Positions 25,427 through 36,997 of a stretch of DNA of 64,000 bases are shown one piece after another; the first letter of the stretch is position 1; each line of letters begins with the position of its first letter. Source of the DNA: Archangium violaceum Cb vi76 (GTDB lineage: Bacteria > Myxococcota > Myxococcia > Myxococcales > Myxococcaceae). The position numbers were made by a program, and so were the translations under genes. The stretch covers positions 1 to 64,000 of the forward strand of contig NZ_JPMI01000008.1 of the NCBI RefSeq assembly GCF_000733295.1, read 5' to 3'. The notes beneath the pieces were generated by a model. That model worked only from the letters and a program-made list of their open reading frames with translations. It did not search any database and was not told where the DNA came from.

Positions 25427-25813
25427 ATGGATCGGCCGGAATTTCTGCGCTGGGCGGGCATCGAGTTGTCCACGAGGCACCCGGGATACGCCATAGGCGA
25501 GGGCGACCACTACCGGACTGTTCGCTGCGCGAGGAACATGTACCTGGGCGTCGACGCGCTCCTCGACGGTGAGATGCGGGTGCACGTCTTCACGGACACA
25601 GATCATCTGATGCTGACCACCGCGGCACCGGTCCTCGGCCTGCCTCCACCAGGGATGGAGTACAAGGTCCAGCGCGGCGTGGATTCACCGGGCCGCCTGT
25701 ACGCCAGGCTCACATGGCGGAACAGTGGAGTCAGCTATGCCGCCCAGAAGTTCCAGACCCTCGCGGCACTGGATTGGCTCCACGTGCTCGTGATCCCCAA
25801 CCTCCTCCCTTGA
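25427..25813 (+). CDS. Hypothetical protein
   Basis: A 128-residue protein I do not recognise. It is soluble, has no signal peptide or membrane segment, and is rich in short beta-prone stretches (MRVHVFTDTDHLMLTTA, YARLTWRNSGVSY). AGGAGAAG lies 12 bp upstream of the ATG. It ends 41 bp from the convergent SDR gene. Confidence 0.6.
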   Translation: MDRPEFLRWAGIELSTRHPGYAIGEGDHYRTVRCARNMYLGVDALLDGEMRVHVFTDTDHLMLTTAAPVLGLPPPGMEYKVQRGVDSPGRLYARLTWRNSGVSYAAQKFQTLAALDWLHVLVIPNLLP

Positions 25814-25854
25814 TGGGAACCTGTCAGCGCGGCGTCTGGAGTTTGGAAGGTGGC

Positions 25855-26622
25855 TCACATCGCCGTGGAGCCACCGTCCACGACGAGCTCCGAGCCGGTC
25901 ATCAGCTTGGACTCGTCCGAGGCCAGGTACAGCACCGCGTAGGCGACGTCGTCCGGCTCACCGAGGTGGCCGAGCGGAATCATGCGCGACAGCTTCGCCT
26001 TCCCCGCCGCCATGTCGCCGCCCAGGCTGGCGAGGCCATCCACCATGGGCGTCTCGATGAACGTGGGGTGCACGGAGTTGCAGCGGATGCCGTAGCCCTT
26101 GCGCGCGCAGTGCAGCGCCACGGACTTCGTCAGCAGGCGCACCCCCGCCTTGCTCGAGCAGTAGGCAGGCAGGGTGTCCACCCCCACCAGCCCCGCCACG
26201 GAGCTGATGTTGATGATGGAGCCCTTCGCGCCGCTCTGGCGCATGCCGCGGATGGCGTGCTTGCAGCCGAGGAACACCCCATCCAGGTTCACCGCGTGCA
26301 CGAGCCGCCACTCCTCCAGTGAAAGTGTCTCGATGTCCTTCGAGACGCCGATGCCCGCGTTGTTCACCACCACGTCCAGGCGGCCGAAGGTGGCCACCAC
26401 CTCGTCCACCACCCGCTGCCAGTCCTGTTCGCGCGTGACGTCCAGCGTCCAGGCCTGGGCGGACGCCCCCAGTGTCTCGGCTACCGAGCGGACACCGGCC
26501 TCGTTGCGATCCGTGAGCGCCACCCGGGCGCCCTCGCGCACCAGCATGGCCGCCGCGGCCTTGCCCAGCCCCGATGCCGCTCCCGTCACCAGTGCCACCT
26601 TGCCCTCGACTCTTCCGGCCAT
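25855..26622 (-). CDS. Short-chain dehydrogenase/reductase
   Basis: A 255-residue classical SDR. The Rossmann motif is VTGAASGLGKAAA, then DVTREQDW, VVNNAGIGVS, the catalytic Ser in IINISSVAG and YxxxK in LPAYCSSKAGV; the C-terminus has MTGSELVVDGGSTAM, typical of the FabG-like group. NAD(H) preference is suggested by the Asp in ALTDRNEAG. The ATG at 26622 has GGAGGAG upstream; a much longer frame upstream is non-coding. Substrate unknown. It is divergent from the nfeD/SPFH operon. Confidence 0.9.
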   Translation of the reverse strand: MAGRVEGKVALVTGAASGLGKAAAAMLVREGARVALTDRNEAGVRSVAETLGASAQAWTLDVTREQDWQRVVDEVVATFGRLDVVVNNAGIGVSKDIETLSLEEWRLVHAVNLDGVFLGCKHAIRGMRQSGAKGSIINISSVAGLVGVDTLPAYCSSKAGVRLLTKSVALHCARKGYGIRCNSVHPTFIETPMVDGLASLGGDMAAGKAKLSRMIPLGHLGEPDDVAYAVLYLASDESKLMTGSELVVDGGSTAM

Positions 26623-26715
26623 CACTCCTCCAGGGGTTCGAAGGCGGCGGAGCCTACACGGTCCTGGCGCACCGCGTCTCGAAGGTGGCAAGCTCTCGGC
26701 CGCATAGGAGCGTTC

Positions 26716-27198
26716 ATGGACATCCATGGCTGGCAGTTGTGGATTCTCGCGGCGATCATCGGGGGAGCGCTGGAGATGGCCCTCCCCGGCTTCGTGGTGC
26801 TCTGGTTCGCGTTGGGCGCGCTGGCCGCCAGCCTCATCGCGGCGCTGGGGCTGGGCATCAACGTCCAGCTCACGGTCTTCATGGGCGTCTCGCTGGCGCT
26901 CTTCGCCGGCTCGCGCACCATCTTCAAGAAGGCCTTCATGCGCAACGCCTCCAAGATGAAGACGGGCGTGGAGGCCATGGTGGGTCAGGAGGCCGTGGTG
27001 ACCGAGGCCCTCGTCGAGGGGCACAACGGCGGCACCGTGCGCATCAACGGCGAGCTCTGGTCCGCCCGCTCCCTGGGGGGCGGCGTGGCCGAGGGTGAGC
27101 TCGTCGTCGTCGAGCAGGTGGAAGGTTTGAAATTGTGGGTGCGGCGTCCCTCCGCGTCCCTGGAAGTGTCTCCGAAACAGAAGAAGGAAGGTCGTTAG
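26716..27198 (+). CDS. NfeD-like membrane protein
   Basis: A 160-residue NfeD-type protein with two or three membrane helices (WILAAIIGGALEMALPGFVV, ALGALAASLIAALGLGI, LTVFMGVSLALF) and a C-terminal soluble OB fold (VGQEAVVTEALVEG, GTVRINGELWSARS, VVVEQVEGLKLWV). NfeD proteins partner SPFH proteins of the QmcA/stomatin type in membrane microdomains. The next gene starts directly after the stop codon (TAGATG), so the pair is an operon. AGGAG lies upstream of the ATG. Confidence 0.88.
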   Translation: MDIHGWQLWILAAIIGGALEMALPGFVVLWFALGALAASLIAALGLGINVQLTVFMGVSLALFAGSRTIFKKAFMRNASKMKTGVEAMVGQEAVVTEALVEGHNGGTVRINGELWSARSLGGGVAEGELVVVEQVEGLKLWVRRPSASLEVSPKQKKEGR

Positions 27199-28266
27199 AT
27201 GGGTACTGCCCTCTTTGTGATTGGTGCGGTGGCCGTGGTGTTCGCCATGGTGAAGGGCCTGCGCATCGTGCCCCAGGCCAAGGTCATGGTGGTGGAGCGC
27301 CTGGGCAAGTTCCACCACGTGGCCGGCAGCGGTCCGAACATCCTCATCCCGTTCTTCGACTCGCCGCGTGTGATGGAGATGCGCGTGGGTCACAACTACC
27401 ACCGCAGCCACCTGGTGGACTTGCGCGAGCAGGTCATGGGCTTCGAGACCGTGCAGGTCATCACCCATGACAACGTCACCATGGAGGTGGGCTCGGTCAT
27501 CTACTACCAGATCGTGGATCCCGCGAAGGCGCTCTACGCGGTGGAGAACCTGGCGCTGGCCATCGAGCAGCTGACGATGACGAACCTGCGCAACATCATG
27601 GGCGGGCTGACGCTGGATCAGACGCTCACCAGCCGCGAGACGGTGAACACCAAGCTGCGCACGGTGCTGGACGACGCCACGGAGAAGTGGGGCGTGAAGG
27701 TGACGCGGGTGGAGCTGCGCGAGATCGAGCCGCCCTCCGCCATCAAGGACGCCATGGCCAAGCAGATGACGGCCGAGCGTGAGCGCCGCGCCGAGGTGAC
27801 CAAGGCCGAGGGTGACAAGGCGGCCGCCATCCTCTCGGCCGAGGGCGAGAAGATCTCCCGGATCCTCCGCGCGGAGGCCGAGCGTGACGCGGAGGTGGCG
27901 CGCGCCGAGGGCCGCAAGCGCGCCACGCTGCTGGACGCGGAGGCGAAGGCCGATGCCACGCGGCTGGTCTTCGATGCCATCAACTCCGGTGGCGGCGCGA
28001 CGCCCGAGGTGCTGGCGCTGCGCTACATGGAGACGCTGCAGGAGCTGGGCAAGGGCGACAACAAGATGTTCGTGCCCTACGAGGCCACGGCGGCGTTGGG
28101 CAGCATCGCGACGCTCAAGGAGGTGTTCGCCAAGGAGGGCACCACGAAGGCACAGCCCTCGCCGAGCGCCGCGGCCCTGAGCGCGCAATCGCTGTCGCGC
28201 ACGCTGCAGACGCAGCCGCCGGCCGTACCGGTGCGCAACCGCCCCGCGCTCCCCTCCGAGGAGTAA
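27199..28266 (+). CDS. SPFH/band 7 (stomatin/QmcA-like) membrane protein
   Basis: A 355-residue stomatin/QmcA-like protein. One N-terminal membrane segment (LFVIGAVAVVFAMVKGL) precedes the SPFH domain (IVPQAKVMVVERLGKFHHVA, PFFDSPRVMEMRV, ITHDNVTMEVGSVIYYQIVD, LRNIMGGLTLDQTLTSRE). A long charged helix (MTAERERRAEVTKAEGDKAA onward) drives oligomerisation, and a Pro/Ala-rich tail ends the protein. It is cotranscribed with nfeD. The expected role is a membrane scaffold affecting quality control by proteases; this is known for the family, not shown here. Confidence 0.92.
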   Translation: MGTALFVIGAVAVVFAMVKGLRIVPQAKVMVVERLGKFHHVAGSGPNILIPFFDSPRVMEMRVGHNYHRSHLVDLREQVMGFETVQVITHDNVTMEVGSVIYYQIVDPAKALYAVENLALAIEQLTMTNLRNIMGGLTLDQTLTSRETVNTKLRTVLDDATEKWGVKVTRVELREIEPPSAIKDAMAKQMTAERERRAEVTKAEGDKAAAILSAEGEKISRILRAEAERDAEVARAEGRKRATLLDAEAKADATRLVFDAINSGGGATPEVLALRYMETLQELGKGDNKMFVPYEATAALGSIATLKEVFAKEGTTKAQPSPSAAALSAQSLSRTLQTQPPAVPVRNRPALPSEE

Positions 28267-28282
28267 CCCCAGAGGACCCCTC

Positions 28283-28335
28283 CCCTCACCGCGTCAACCT
28301 CCCCTCGCCCTCCGGGAGAGGGACGGGGTGAGGGT
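28283..28335. repeat. Dispersed palindromic repeat, copy 5
   Basis: CCCCTCACCGCG, then CCCCTCGCCCTCCGGGAGAGGG and CGGGGTGAGGG, so both the inner hairpin and outer CCCTCACC/GGTGAGGG arms are visible. It lies downstream of the SPFH gene and may fold as a long hairpin in its 3' RNA. Confidence 0.7.
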
Positions 28336-28408
28336 ATCGAGGTTCGTGGGCTGGAACCTTTCGCGCCCCCCATTGTCCGAGGGGTTGCTCATCACAAAAG
28401 GAGAGCCC

Positions 28409-28798
28409 ATGTCCATTTCGGACGCGTTCATCGCGGGTGGTTTCGGGATGTACCCCACGCTCATCGCGGGGGTGGCGCTGTTGGTGACCAGCATCCGATA
28501 CGCCAGCCGTCCCGAGTCCCGCTATGTCCCCATGCTGCTCACCCTGGGGCTGTTCACCCTCTTCGCGGGATGCCTGGGCTTCGTCTCCGGCGTCATCACC
28601 CTGCTGCGCTACTCCGCTGAAATGCAGGGCGGGCAGCAGCCGGCCATCCTGTATTACGGGTTCCAGGAGTCGCTGCACAACATCGCCCTGGCGCTCCTGT
28701 TGACCACGATGTCGACGCTGGCCGCGTCCGTTGGCGCTTGGCGGCTCGCCCGGCAGGCCCAGGCCGCCGCGGTGCCCGCTCCCTCGCCTGCCCGCTAG
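28409..28798 (+). CDS. Small integral membrane protein
   Basis: A 129-residue membrane protein with three probable helices (GGFGMYPTLIAGVALLV, YVPMLLTLGLFTLFAGCLGF, NIALALLLTTMSTLAASVG). The GGFGMYPT segment and helix order recall MotA/TolQ/ExbB proteins, but the protein is shorter and the match is weak. ATG 28409 is chosen because AAGGAG stands 7 bp upstream; the longer frame starts in the repeat. No clear partner gene is adjacent. Confidence 0.65.
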   Translation: MSISDAFIAGGFGMYPTLIAGVALLVTSIRYASRPESRYVPMLLTLGLFTLFAGCLGFVSGVITLLRYSAEMQGGQQPAILYYGFQESLHNIALALLLTTMSTLAASVGAWRLARQAQAAAVPAPSPAR

Positions 28799-28995
28799 AA
28801 CTCGCATGTCAGGGATTGCGCGGGGACCCGTCCGTGGTTAAAGCTCCGGACGCTGAAGTCCGGTCCCCGCGGTCCGGGCCCCCTCGAACACGAGGCTTCG
28901 TACTCCATTGAAGCTCCACTCCTGAATCGTCGGCGCTGTCTCTCAGCCAACCCCCGGGCCCCTCGTGCGTGCCCGGAACGATTCTGGAGTTCCTC

Positions 28996-30498
<1,503 letters not shown>

Positions 30499-30567
30499 GG
30501 CCTCGCTCGCCTGGAGGCACGAGGGGCAGGAAGCAGGCGGCTCGTCCCCCTGCCGGGGGCGGGCATC

Positions 30568-32531
<1,964 letters not shown>

Positions 32532-32619
32532 CCCAGGCGGCCGAGCCCCAGGTCCAACATTCACTGGATTCATCAAGAGGCCTCGCCACAGGATGGGGTG
32601 GCGAGACAAGGGACCTCTC

Positions 32620-33864
32620 ATGAACTTCGAGCCGAGTGACCGTTCCAAGGACTACCGCGAGCGCGTGCGGAGTTTCATCCAAAAGCACATCCAGCCCGTG
32701 GAGGCGCGGTATTGGGCGCAGATCCGCTCGGCCAGCCACGGTGGTGACTGGCGGCAATGGAAGATTCCCCCCGTCATGGAGGAGCTCAAGGCGCGCGCCA
32801 GGGCCGAGGGCCTGTGGAACCTGTTCCTGCCCGACGAGAAGCTCGGCGCCGGCCTCAGCACCCTCGAGTACGCCCCCGTCGCCGAGGAGATGGGCCGCAG
32901 CTTCATGGCCCCCGAGGTCTTCAACTGCAACGCCCCGGACACCGGCAACATGGAGGTGCTCTGGCGCTATGGCTCCGACGAGCAGAAGGCCCGCTGGCTC
33001 TCTCCCCTGCTCGCCGGAGACATCCGCTCCGTCTTCTGCATGACCGAGCCCGATGTGGCCTCCTCGGACGCCACCAACATGCAGGCCACCGCCATCGTCC
33101 AGGGTGACGAGGTGGTGCTCAACGGCAAGAAGTGGTGGTCGAGCGGCATCGGCGACCCCCGCGCGAAGATCATCATCTTCATGGCCCGCACCGCCAACGA
33201 GGGCGGCGACCGCCACCATCAGCACTCGATGGTGCTGGTGCCGCTGGACACCCAGGGCGTGGAGATCCAGCGCATGCTCCCGGTGTACGGCGACTACGAC
33301 GAGCCCCACGGCCACGGCGAGGTGCACTTCCGTGACGTCCGGGTGCCGGTCTCCCACATCATCGCGGGCCCGGGACGCGGCTTCGAGATCGCCCAGGGAC
33401 GTCTCGGCCCTGGCCGCATCCACCACTGCATGCGCTGCATCGGCGCGGCGGAACAGGCGCTCGACCTGATGATCGACCGCGGCATGAGCCGCACCGCCTT
33501 CGGCAAGCCGCTGCTCAACCTCGGCGGCAACCGCGAGCGCGTCGCCGAGGCCCGCATCGCCATCGACCAGGCCCGCCTGCTCACGCTCTACGCCGCCTGG
33601 AAGCTGGACGAGCTGGGCGCCCTGGGCGCGATGAACGAGATCTCCGCCATCAAGGTCGTCGCCCCCAACGTGCTGCAGAAGGTGGTGGATGACGCCATCC
33701 AGATCCACGGTGGCGCCGGCGTGTCGGGCGATACGCCGCTCTCGGGCTTCTTCGCCCAGGCGCGCACCTTGCGCCTCGCGGACGGGCCGGATGAAGTCCA
33801 CAAGGGTGTCATCGCCCGCATCGAGCTCGCCCGCCGCGGGTTCTCCAGGAGCCGTGAATCATGA
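32620..33864 (+). CDS. Acyl-CoA dehydrogenase, ACAD10/ACAD11-like
   Basis: A 414-residue acyl-CoA dehydrogenase very similar in its motifs to the dehydrogenase part of animal ACAD10/ACAD11: GLWNLFLPDEK, VFNCNAPDTGNMEVLWRYG, FCMTEPDVASSDATN, NGKKWWSSGIGDPRAK and GPGRGFEIAQGRLGPGRIHH. In those enzymes, and in LvaC of Pseudomonas levulinate catabolism, the dehydrogenase works on 4-phosphoacyl-CoA made by an APH-type kinase from 4-hydroxyacyl-CoA. An APH-type kinase gene lies two genes downstream, and all three genes overlap by 4 bp (ATGA), so the same pathway is likely (inference). A long upstream extension of the frame lies inside the kinase pseudogene and is not used. Confidence 0.9.
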   Translation: MNFEPSDRSKDYRERVRSFIQKHIQPVEARYWAQIRSASHGGDWRQWKIPPVMEELKARARAEGLWNLFLPDEKLGAGLSTLEYAPVAEEMGRSFMAPEVFNCNAPDTGNMEVLWRYGSDEQKARWLSPLLAGDIRSVFCMTEPDVASSDATNMQATAIVQGDEVVLNGKKWWSSGIGDPRAKIIIFMARTANEGGDRHHQHSMVLVPLDTQGVEIQRMLPVYGDYDEPHGHGEVHFRDVRVPVSHIIAGPGRGFEIAQGRLGPGRIHHCMRCIGAAEQALDLMIDRGMSRTAFGKPLLNLGGNRERVAEARIAIDQARLLTLYAAWKLDELGALGAMNEISAIKVVAPNVLQKVVDDAIQIHGGAGVSGDTPLSGFFAQARTLRLADGPDEVHKGVIARIELARRGFSRSRES

Positions 33865-34685
33865 GCAACCAGCGCATCTTCATCACCGGCGGCGCCAGCG
33901 GACTCGGGCAGGCCATCGCCCTGCGCTACGCCCGTGCCGGCTGGCGGGTCTGCATCGCCGACGTCAACGACACCCGCGGGGCCGAGACCCTCGAGACCCT
34001 CTCCTCCCTCACCCAGCATGCGCACTCCCTGCGCTGTGACGTGACTCGCGAGGAGGACCTGCGCACCGCCTCCGAGTGGCTCGCCTCGAACTGGGGCGGT
34101 GTCGACGTGGTGGTCAACAACGCCGGTGTCGCCCAGGCCGGTGCCATCGACGAGGTCCCCCTCGACGACTGGCAGTGGATCATCGACATCAACCTCCTGG
34201 GCGTCGTGCGCGGATGCAGGGTCTTCACGCCGCTCTTCAAGCGCCAGGGCCACGGCCACTTCGTCAACGTGGCCTCCATGGCCGGGCTGCTCGATGTGCC
34301 CATGATGAGCAGCTACAACGCCACCAAGGCCGCCGTCGTCTCACTCTCGGAGACGCTGCACAACGAGCTCGCGGACCACCACATCGGCGTCAGCCTCGTC
34401 TGCCCGTCCTTCTTCAAGACCAACCTCACCGAGTCCCTGCGCACCTCCAACGCCGGGCTGCGCACGGCCATGGGCAAGCTGCTCGATCGCTCGCCCATCA
34501 CCGCGGACGACATCGCCGATCAGATCTTCCGGGCCGTCGAGCGGCGCGACTTCTACGTCCTCCCCCACCCCGATGGCCGCAAGGCCTGGTTGATGAAGCG
34601 GCTCCTCCCGCGCAACATCTATGCCTCGGTGATGCGCAAGAGCACCCGCCGGATGCGCGGGCACGGAGGGGCACAGCAGGCATGA
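33861..34685 (+). CDS. Short-chain dehydrogenase/reductase
   Basis: A 274-residue SDR with FITGGASGLGQAIAL, DVNDTRG (acidic residue favouring NAD), VVNNAGVAQAG, NVASMAGLLDVPMMSSYNAT with YNATK as the catalytic YxxxK, and a C-terminal extension (LMKRLLPRNIYASVMRK). Start and stop both overlap neighbours as ATGA, so it is made together with the acyl-CoA dehydrogenase and APH kinase. In the LvaABCDE pathway an SDR-type enzyme converts the 4-keto and 4-hydroxy forms of the acyl-CoA; the same step would fit here, but this is inference. Confidence 0.9.
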   Translation: MSNQRIFITGGASGLGQAIALRYARAGWRVCIADVNDTRGAETLETLSSLTQHAHSLRCDVTREEDLRTASEWLASNWGGVDVVVNNAGVAQAGAIDEVPLDDWQWIIDINLLGVVRGCRVFTPLFKRQGHGHFVNVASMAGLLDVPMMSSYNATKAAVVSLSETLHNELADHHIGVSLVCPSFFKTNLTESLRTSNAGLRTAMGKLLDRSPITADDIADQIFRAVERRDFYVLPHPDGRKAWLMKRLLPRNIYASVMRKSTRRMRGHGGAQQA

Positions 34686-35758
34686 CTCCCGCTCTCGATG
34701 AAGCCAAGGCCGTCCGCGCGGGCGAGGAGCTCGACATCCCCGCCGTGGATGCCTGGCTCAAGGCCCAGGAGCCCTCGCTGGAGGGCACACCCCAGGTGAC
34801 CCAGTACGCGGGCGGCGCCTCCAACTGGACCTACCGGCTCCAGTACGCCAACCGCGACCTCATCCTGCGGCGGCCTCCCGCGGGCACCAAGGCGAAGTCG
34901 GCACACGACATGGCGCGCGAGTACACGGTGCAGAAGGCGCTCAAGCCCGTCTACCCCGCCGTGCCCACCATGATCGGCCTGTGCCAGGACCCGGCCGTCA
35001 TCGGCGCCGACTTCTACGTCATGGAGCGCATCCCCGGCCTCATCCTCCGCTCGCGTCTGCCTCGGGGGCTCGAGCTGGACGCGGCACAGACCCGGCAGCT
35101 GTGCCTCGGCGTCATCGACAAGCTCATCGAGCTGCACCGGGTGGACTACCGCGCCGTGGGGCTCGAGTCGATCGGCAAGGGCGCCGGCTACCCCCGGCGG
35201 CAGATCGAGGGCTGGTCGGATCGCTACGAGAAGGCCCGCACCTGGAACGTCCCCAGCTTCCGATTCGTGCGTGACTGGCTCGCCGCCCACACCCCCGACG
35301 ACGTCTCCACCTGCGTCATCCACAACGACTGGCGCTTCGACAACGTGGTGCTCCACCCCGAGCGGCCCACCGAGGTCATCGGCGTGCTCGACTGGGAGAT
35401 GGCCACCCTGGGAGATCCGCTGATGGACCTCGGCAACACCCTGGCCTACTGGGTGCATGCCGATGATCCCTGGCTGATGCGCATCACCCGCCGCCAGCCC
35501 ACGCACCTGCCCGGCATGCTCCGGCGCGAGGAGGTCGTCGCCTACTACCTCGAGCGCACCGGGCTGAAGCCGGCCAACTGGGCCTTCTACGAGGTCTACG
35601 GCCTGTTCCGCCTCGCCGTCATCGCCCAGCAGATCTACTACCGCTACCACCACAAGCAGACGCGCAACCCGGCGTTCAAGAACTTCTGGATTCTCATCAA
35701 CTCCTTCGACTGGCGTTGCCGGGGCATCATCCAGAAGGCGTCTCGAGCCGCCCGCTGA
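34682..35758 (+). CDS. APH-family kinase, ACAD11/LvaA-like
   Basis: A 358-residue kinase of the aminoglycoside phosphotransferase fold. Visible elements are YAGGASNWTYRLQYANRDLI (nucleotide loop), LRRPPAGTK (Lys region), MERIPGLILRSRLP, the catalytic loop CVIHNDWRFDNVV (Brenner HxDxxxxN motif) and VLDWEMATLGDPLMDLG (metal-binding Asp). Homologues form the N-terminal half of human ACAD11 and the LvaA kinase, which phosphorylate 4-hydroxyacyl-CoA. It is the last gene of the three-gene operon. Antibiotic resistance is an unlikely role given the context. Confidence 0.9.
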   Translation: MTPALDEAKAVRAGEELDIPAVDAWLKAQEPSLEGTPQVTQYAGGASNWTYRLQYANRDLILRRPPAGTKAKSAHDMAREYTVQKALKPVYPAVPTMIGLCQDPAVIGADFYVMERIPGLILRSRLPRGLELDAAQTRQLCLGVIDKLIELHRVDYRAVGLESIGKGAGYPRRQIEGWSDRYEKARTWNVPSFRFVRDWLAAHTPDDVSTCVIHNDWRFDNVVLHPERPTEVIGVLDWEMATLGDPLMDLGNTLAYWVHADDPWLMRITRRQPTHLPGMLRREEVVAYYLERTGLKPANWAFYEVYGLFRLAVIAQQIYYRYHHKQTRNPAFKNFWILINSFDWRCRGIIQKASRAAR

Positions 35759-35977
35759 CACGTCAAGGTGCCCGGCTGACGCGTCATCCGGTGTGTCAGC
35801 GGAGCCCTCACGCCCCTTCCTGAAACCCGAGGCCCGTCGTCTCGCGGGGTTCCCCGCGGGACGGCGCTGGCCCGGTTTGTGCTCATAGGAGGGGTCGATG
35901 ATGAAAACAGGACTTTGCGCTCCAAGTACTCCTGGTAGTAGACGCCGCTGACGTCACCCATCTTCCGCGAGTTCGCC

Positions 35978-36988
35978 GTGCTTCCTGCCCACGCCTTTCT
36001 CTCCGCCTTCCTGACGTTCCAGACCCCCGCGCCCGCGCAGCCCACTACTCCGGCGCAGACCTCCTCCGCCGAGCAGTCCGCCGAGCGCGCCGCGTCCTCC
36101 GCCGAGCGCGCCGCCGCCGCCGCCGAGCGCGCCGCCGAGGCCAATGCCCGCATGGCCGAGGCCATCGAAAGCCTCGCCCGTGGCATCGCCCGCACCGCGC
36201 CCCCCGCCGAGCAGCCCCCCGCCGAGCAGAAGCCCGAGACCGCCGCCGAGAAGAAGGAAGAGGCCAAGAAGGACGTCTGGGACGTCACCGTGGGCCTGGG
36301 CCTCATCTTCATCACCGGCAACGCCTCCACCGTCACGTTCAACGGGCTGCTCGCCGCGGAGCGCAAGTCGGAGAACTGGATCTACTCCGTCAAGGCCTCG
36401 GGCGTTTACGGCGAGAGCCGTCCGCCCGGGCTCGAGGGCGAGGTGGAGACGGTGGCGCAGGTGACGGCGCTCAACGCGGCCCTGCAACTGCGCGGAGACC
36501 GCCGGTTCAACGAGAAGATCAGCGGCTACCTGCTGGGCGCCGCGGACACGGATCACGTGCGCAGCGTGGAGTTCCGCGGCGCGGGCGAGGCGGGTGTCGG
36601 CATCATCTGGTTGGACGAGAAGCGCAAGGACGGCGGTGAGTCCTTCCTGCGTACCGACCTCGCCTTCCGCTACGCCCGAGAGATGCGCTTCCAGTACTAC
36701 CCCATCCGCTCGAATCTGCCGGACGTGTCGATCGGCGGCCCCCGCCTCGGCGTGGCCTTCCGCTACGGCCTCTCCAAGGACGTGTCGTTCCTGGAAGAGT
36801 TCAGCGTGCTGCCCAGCCTCGTGGATGACGCGCGCCTGCTCATCAACAGCCAGACGCAGCTCACCGTGCGGCTGACGAAGGCGCTGTCGATCGCCACCAC
36901 CTTCCTCTTCCAGTACGACAGCGTTCCGGCCCCGGGCAAGCTGCCCACCGACACCTCGCTGTCGGTGAGCGCCGCCATCACCTTCTAG
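35978..36988 (+). CDS. DUF481 outer-membrane protein
   Basis: A 336-residue protein with a signal peptide (LPAHAFLSAFLTFQTPAPAQ), a long Ala/Glu-rich helix (SAERAASSAERAAAAAERAA, likely coiled coil) and a C-terminal DUF481 beta barrel (VTVGLGLIFITGNASTVTF, WIYSVKASGVYGESRPP, VEFRGAGEAGVGIIWLDEK, SVSAAITF). The terminal Phe is typical of outer-membrane barrels. The GTG at 35978 lacks a good ribosome-binding site. A short frame with a strong GGAGGGG upstream lies 80 bp before it. Function of DUF481 proteins is not known. Confidence 0.8.
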   Translation: MLPAHAFLSAFLTFQTPAPAQPTTPAQTSSAEQSAERAASSAERAAAAAERAAEANARMAEAIESLARGIARTAPPAEQPPAEQKPETAAEKKEEAKKDVWDVTVGLGLIFITGNASTVTFNGLLAAERKSENWIYSVKASGVYGESRPPGLEGEVETVAQVTALNAALQLRGDRRFNEKISGYLLGAADTDHVRSVEFRGAGEAGVGIIWLDEKRKDGGESFLRTDLAFRYAREMRFQYYPIRSNLPDVSIGGPRLGVAFRYGLSKDVSFLEEFSVLPSLVDDARLLINSQTQLTVRLTKALSIATTFLFQYDSVPAPGKLPTDTSLSVSAAITF

Positions 36989-36997
36989 GCGCTCCGC

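Noticed and set aside
35835-35865. A strong GC hairpin after the APH kinase gene (CGCGGGG/CCCCGCG)
   Set aside because: No T run follows, so it is not called as a terminator; it may still be a processing site.
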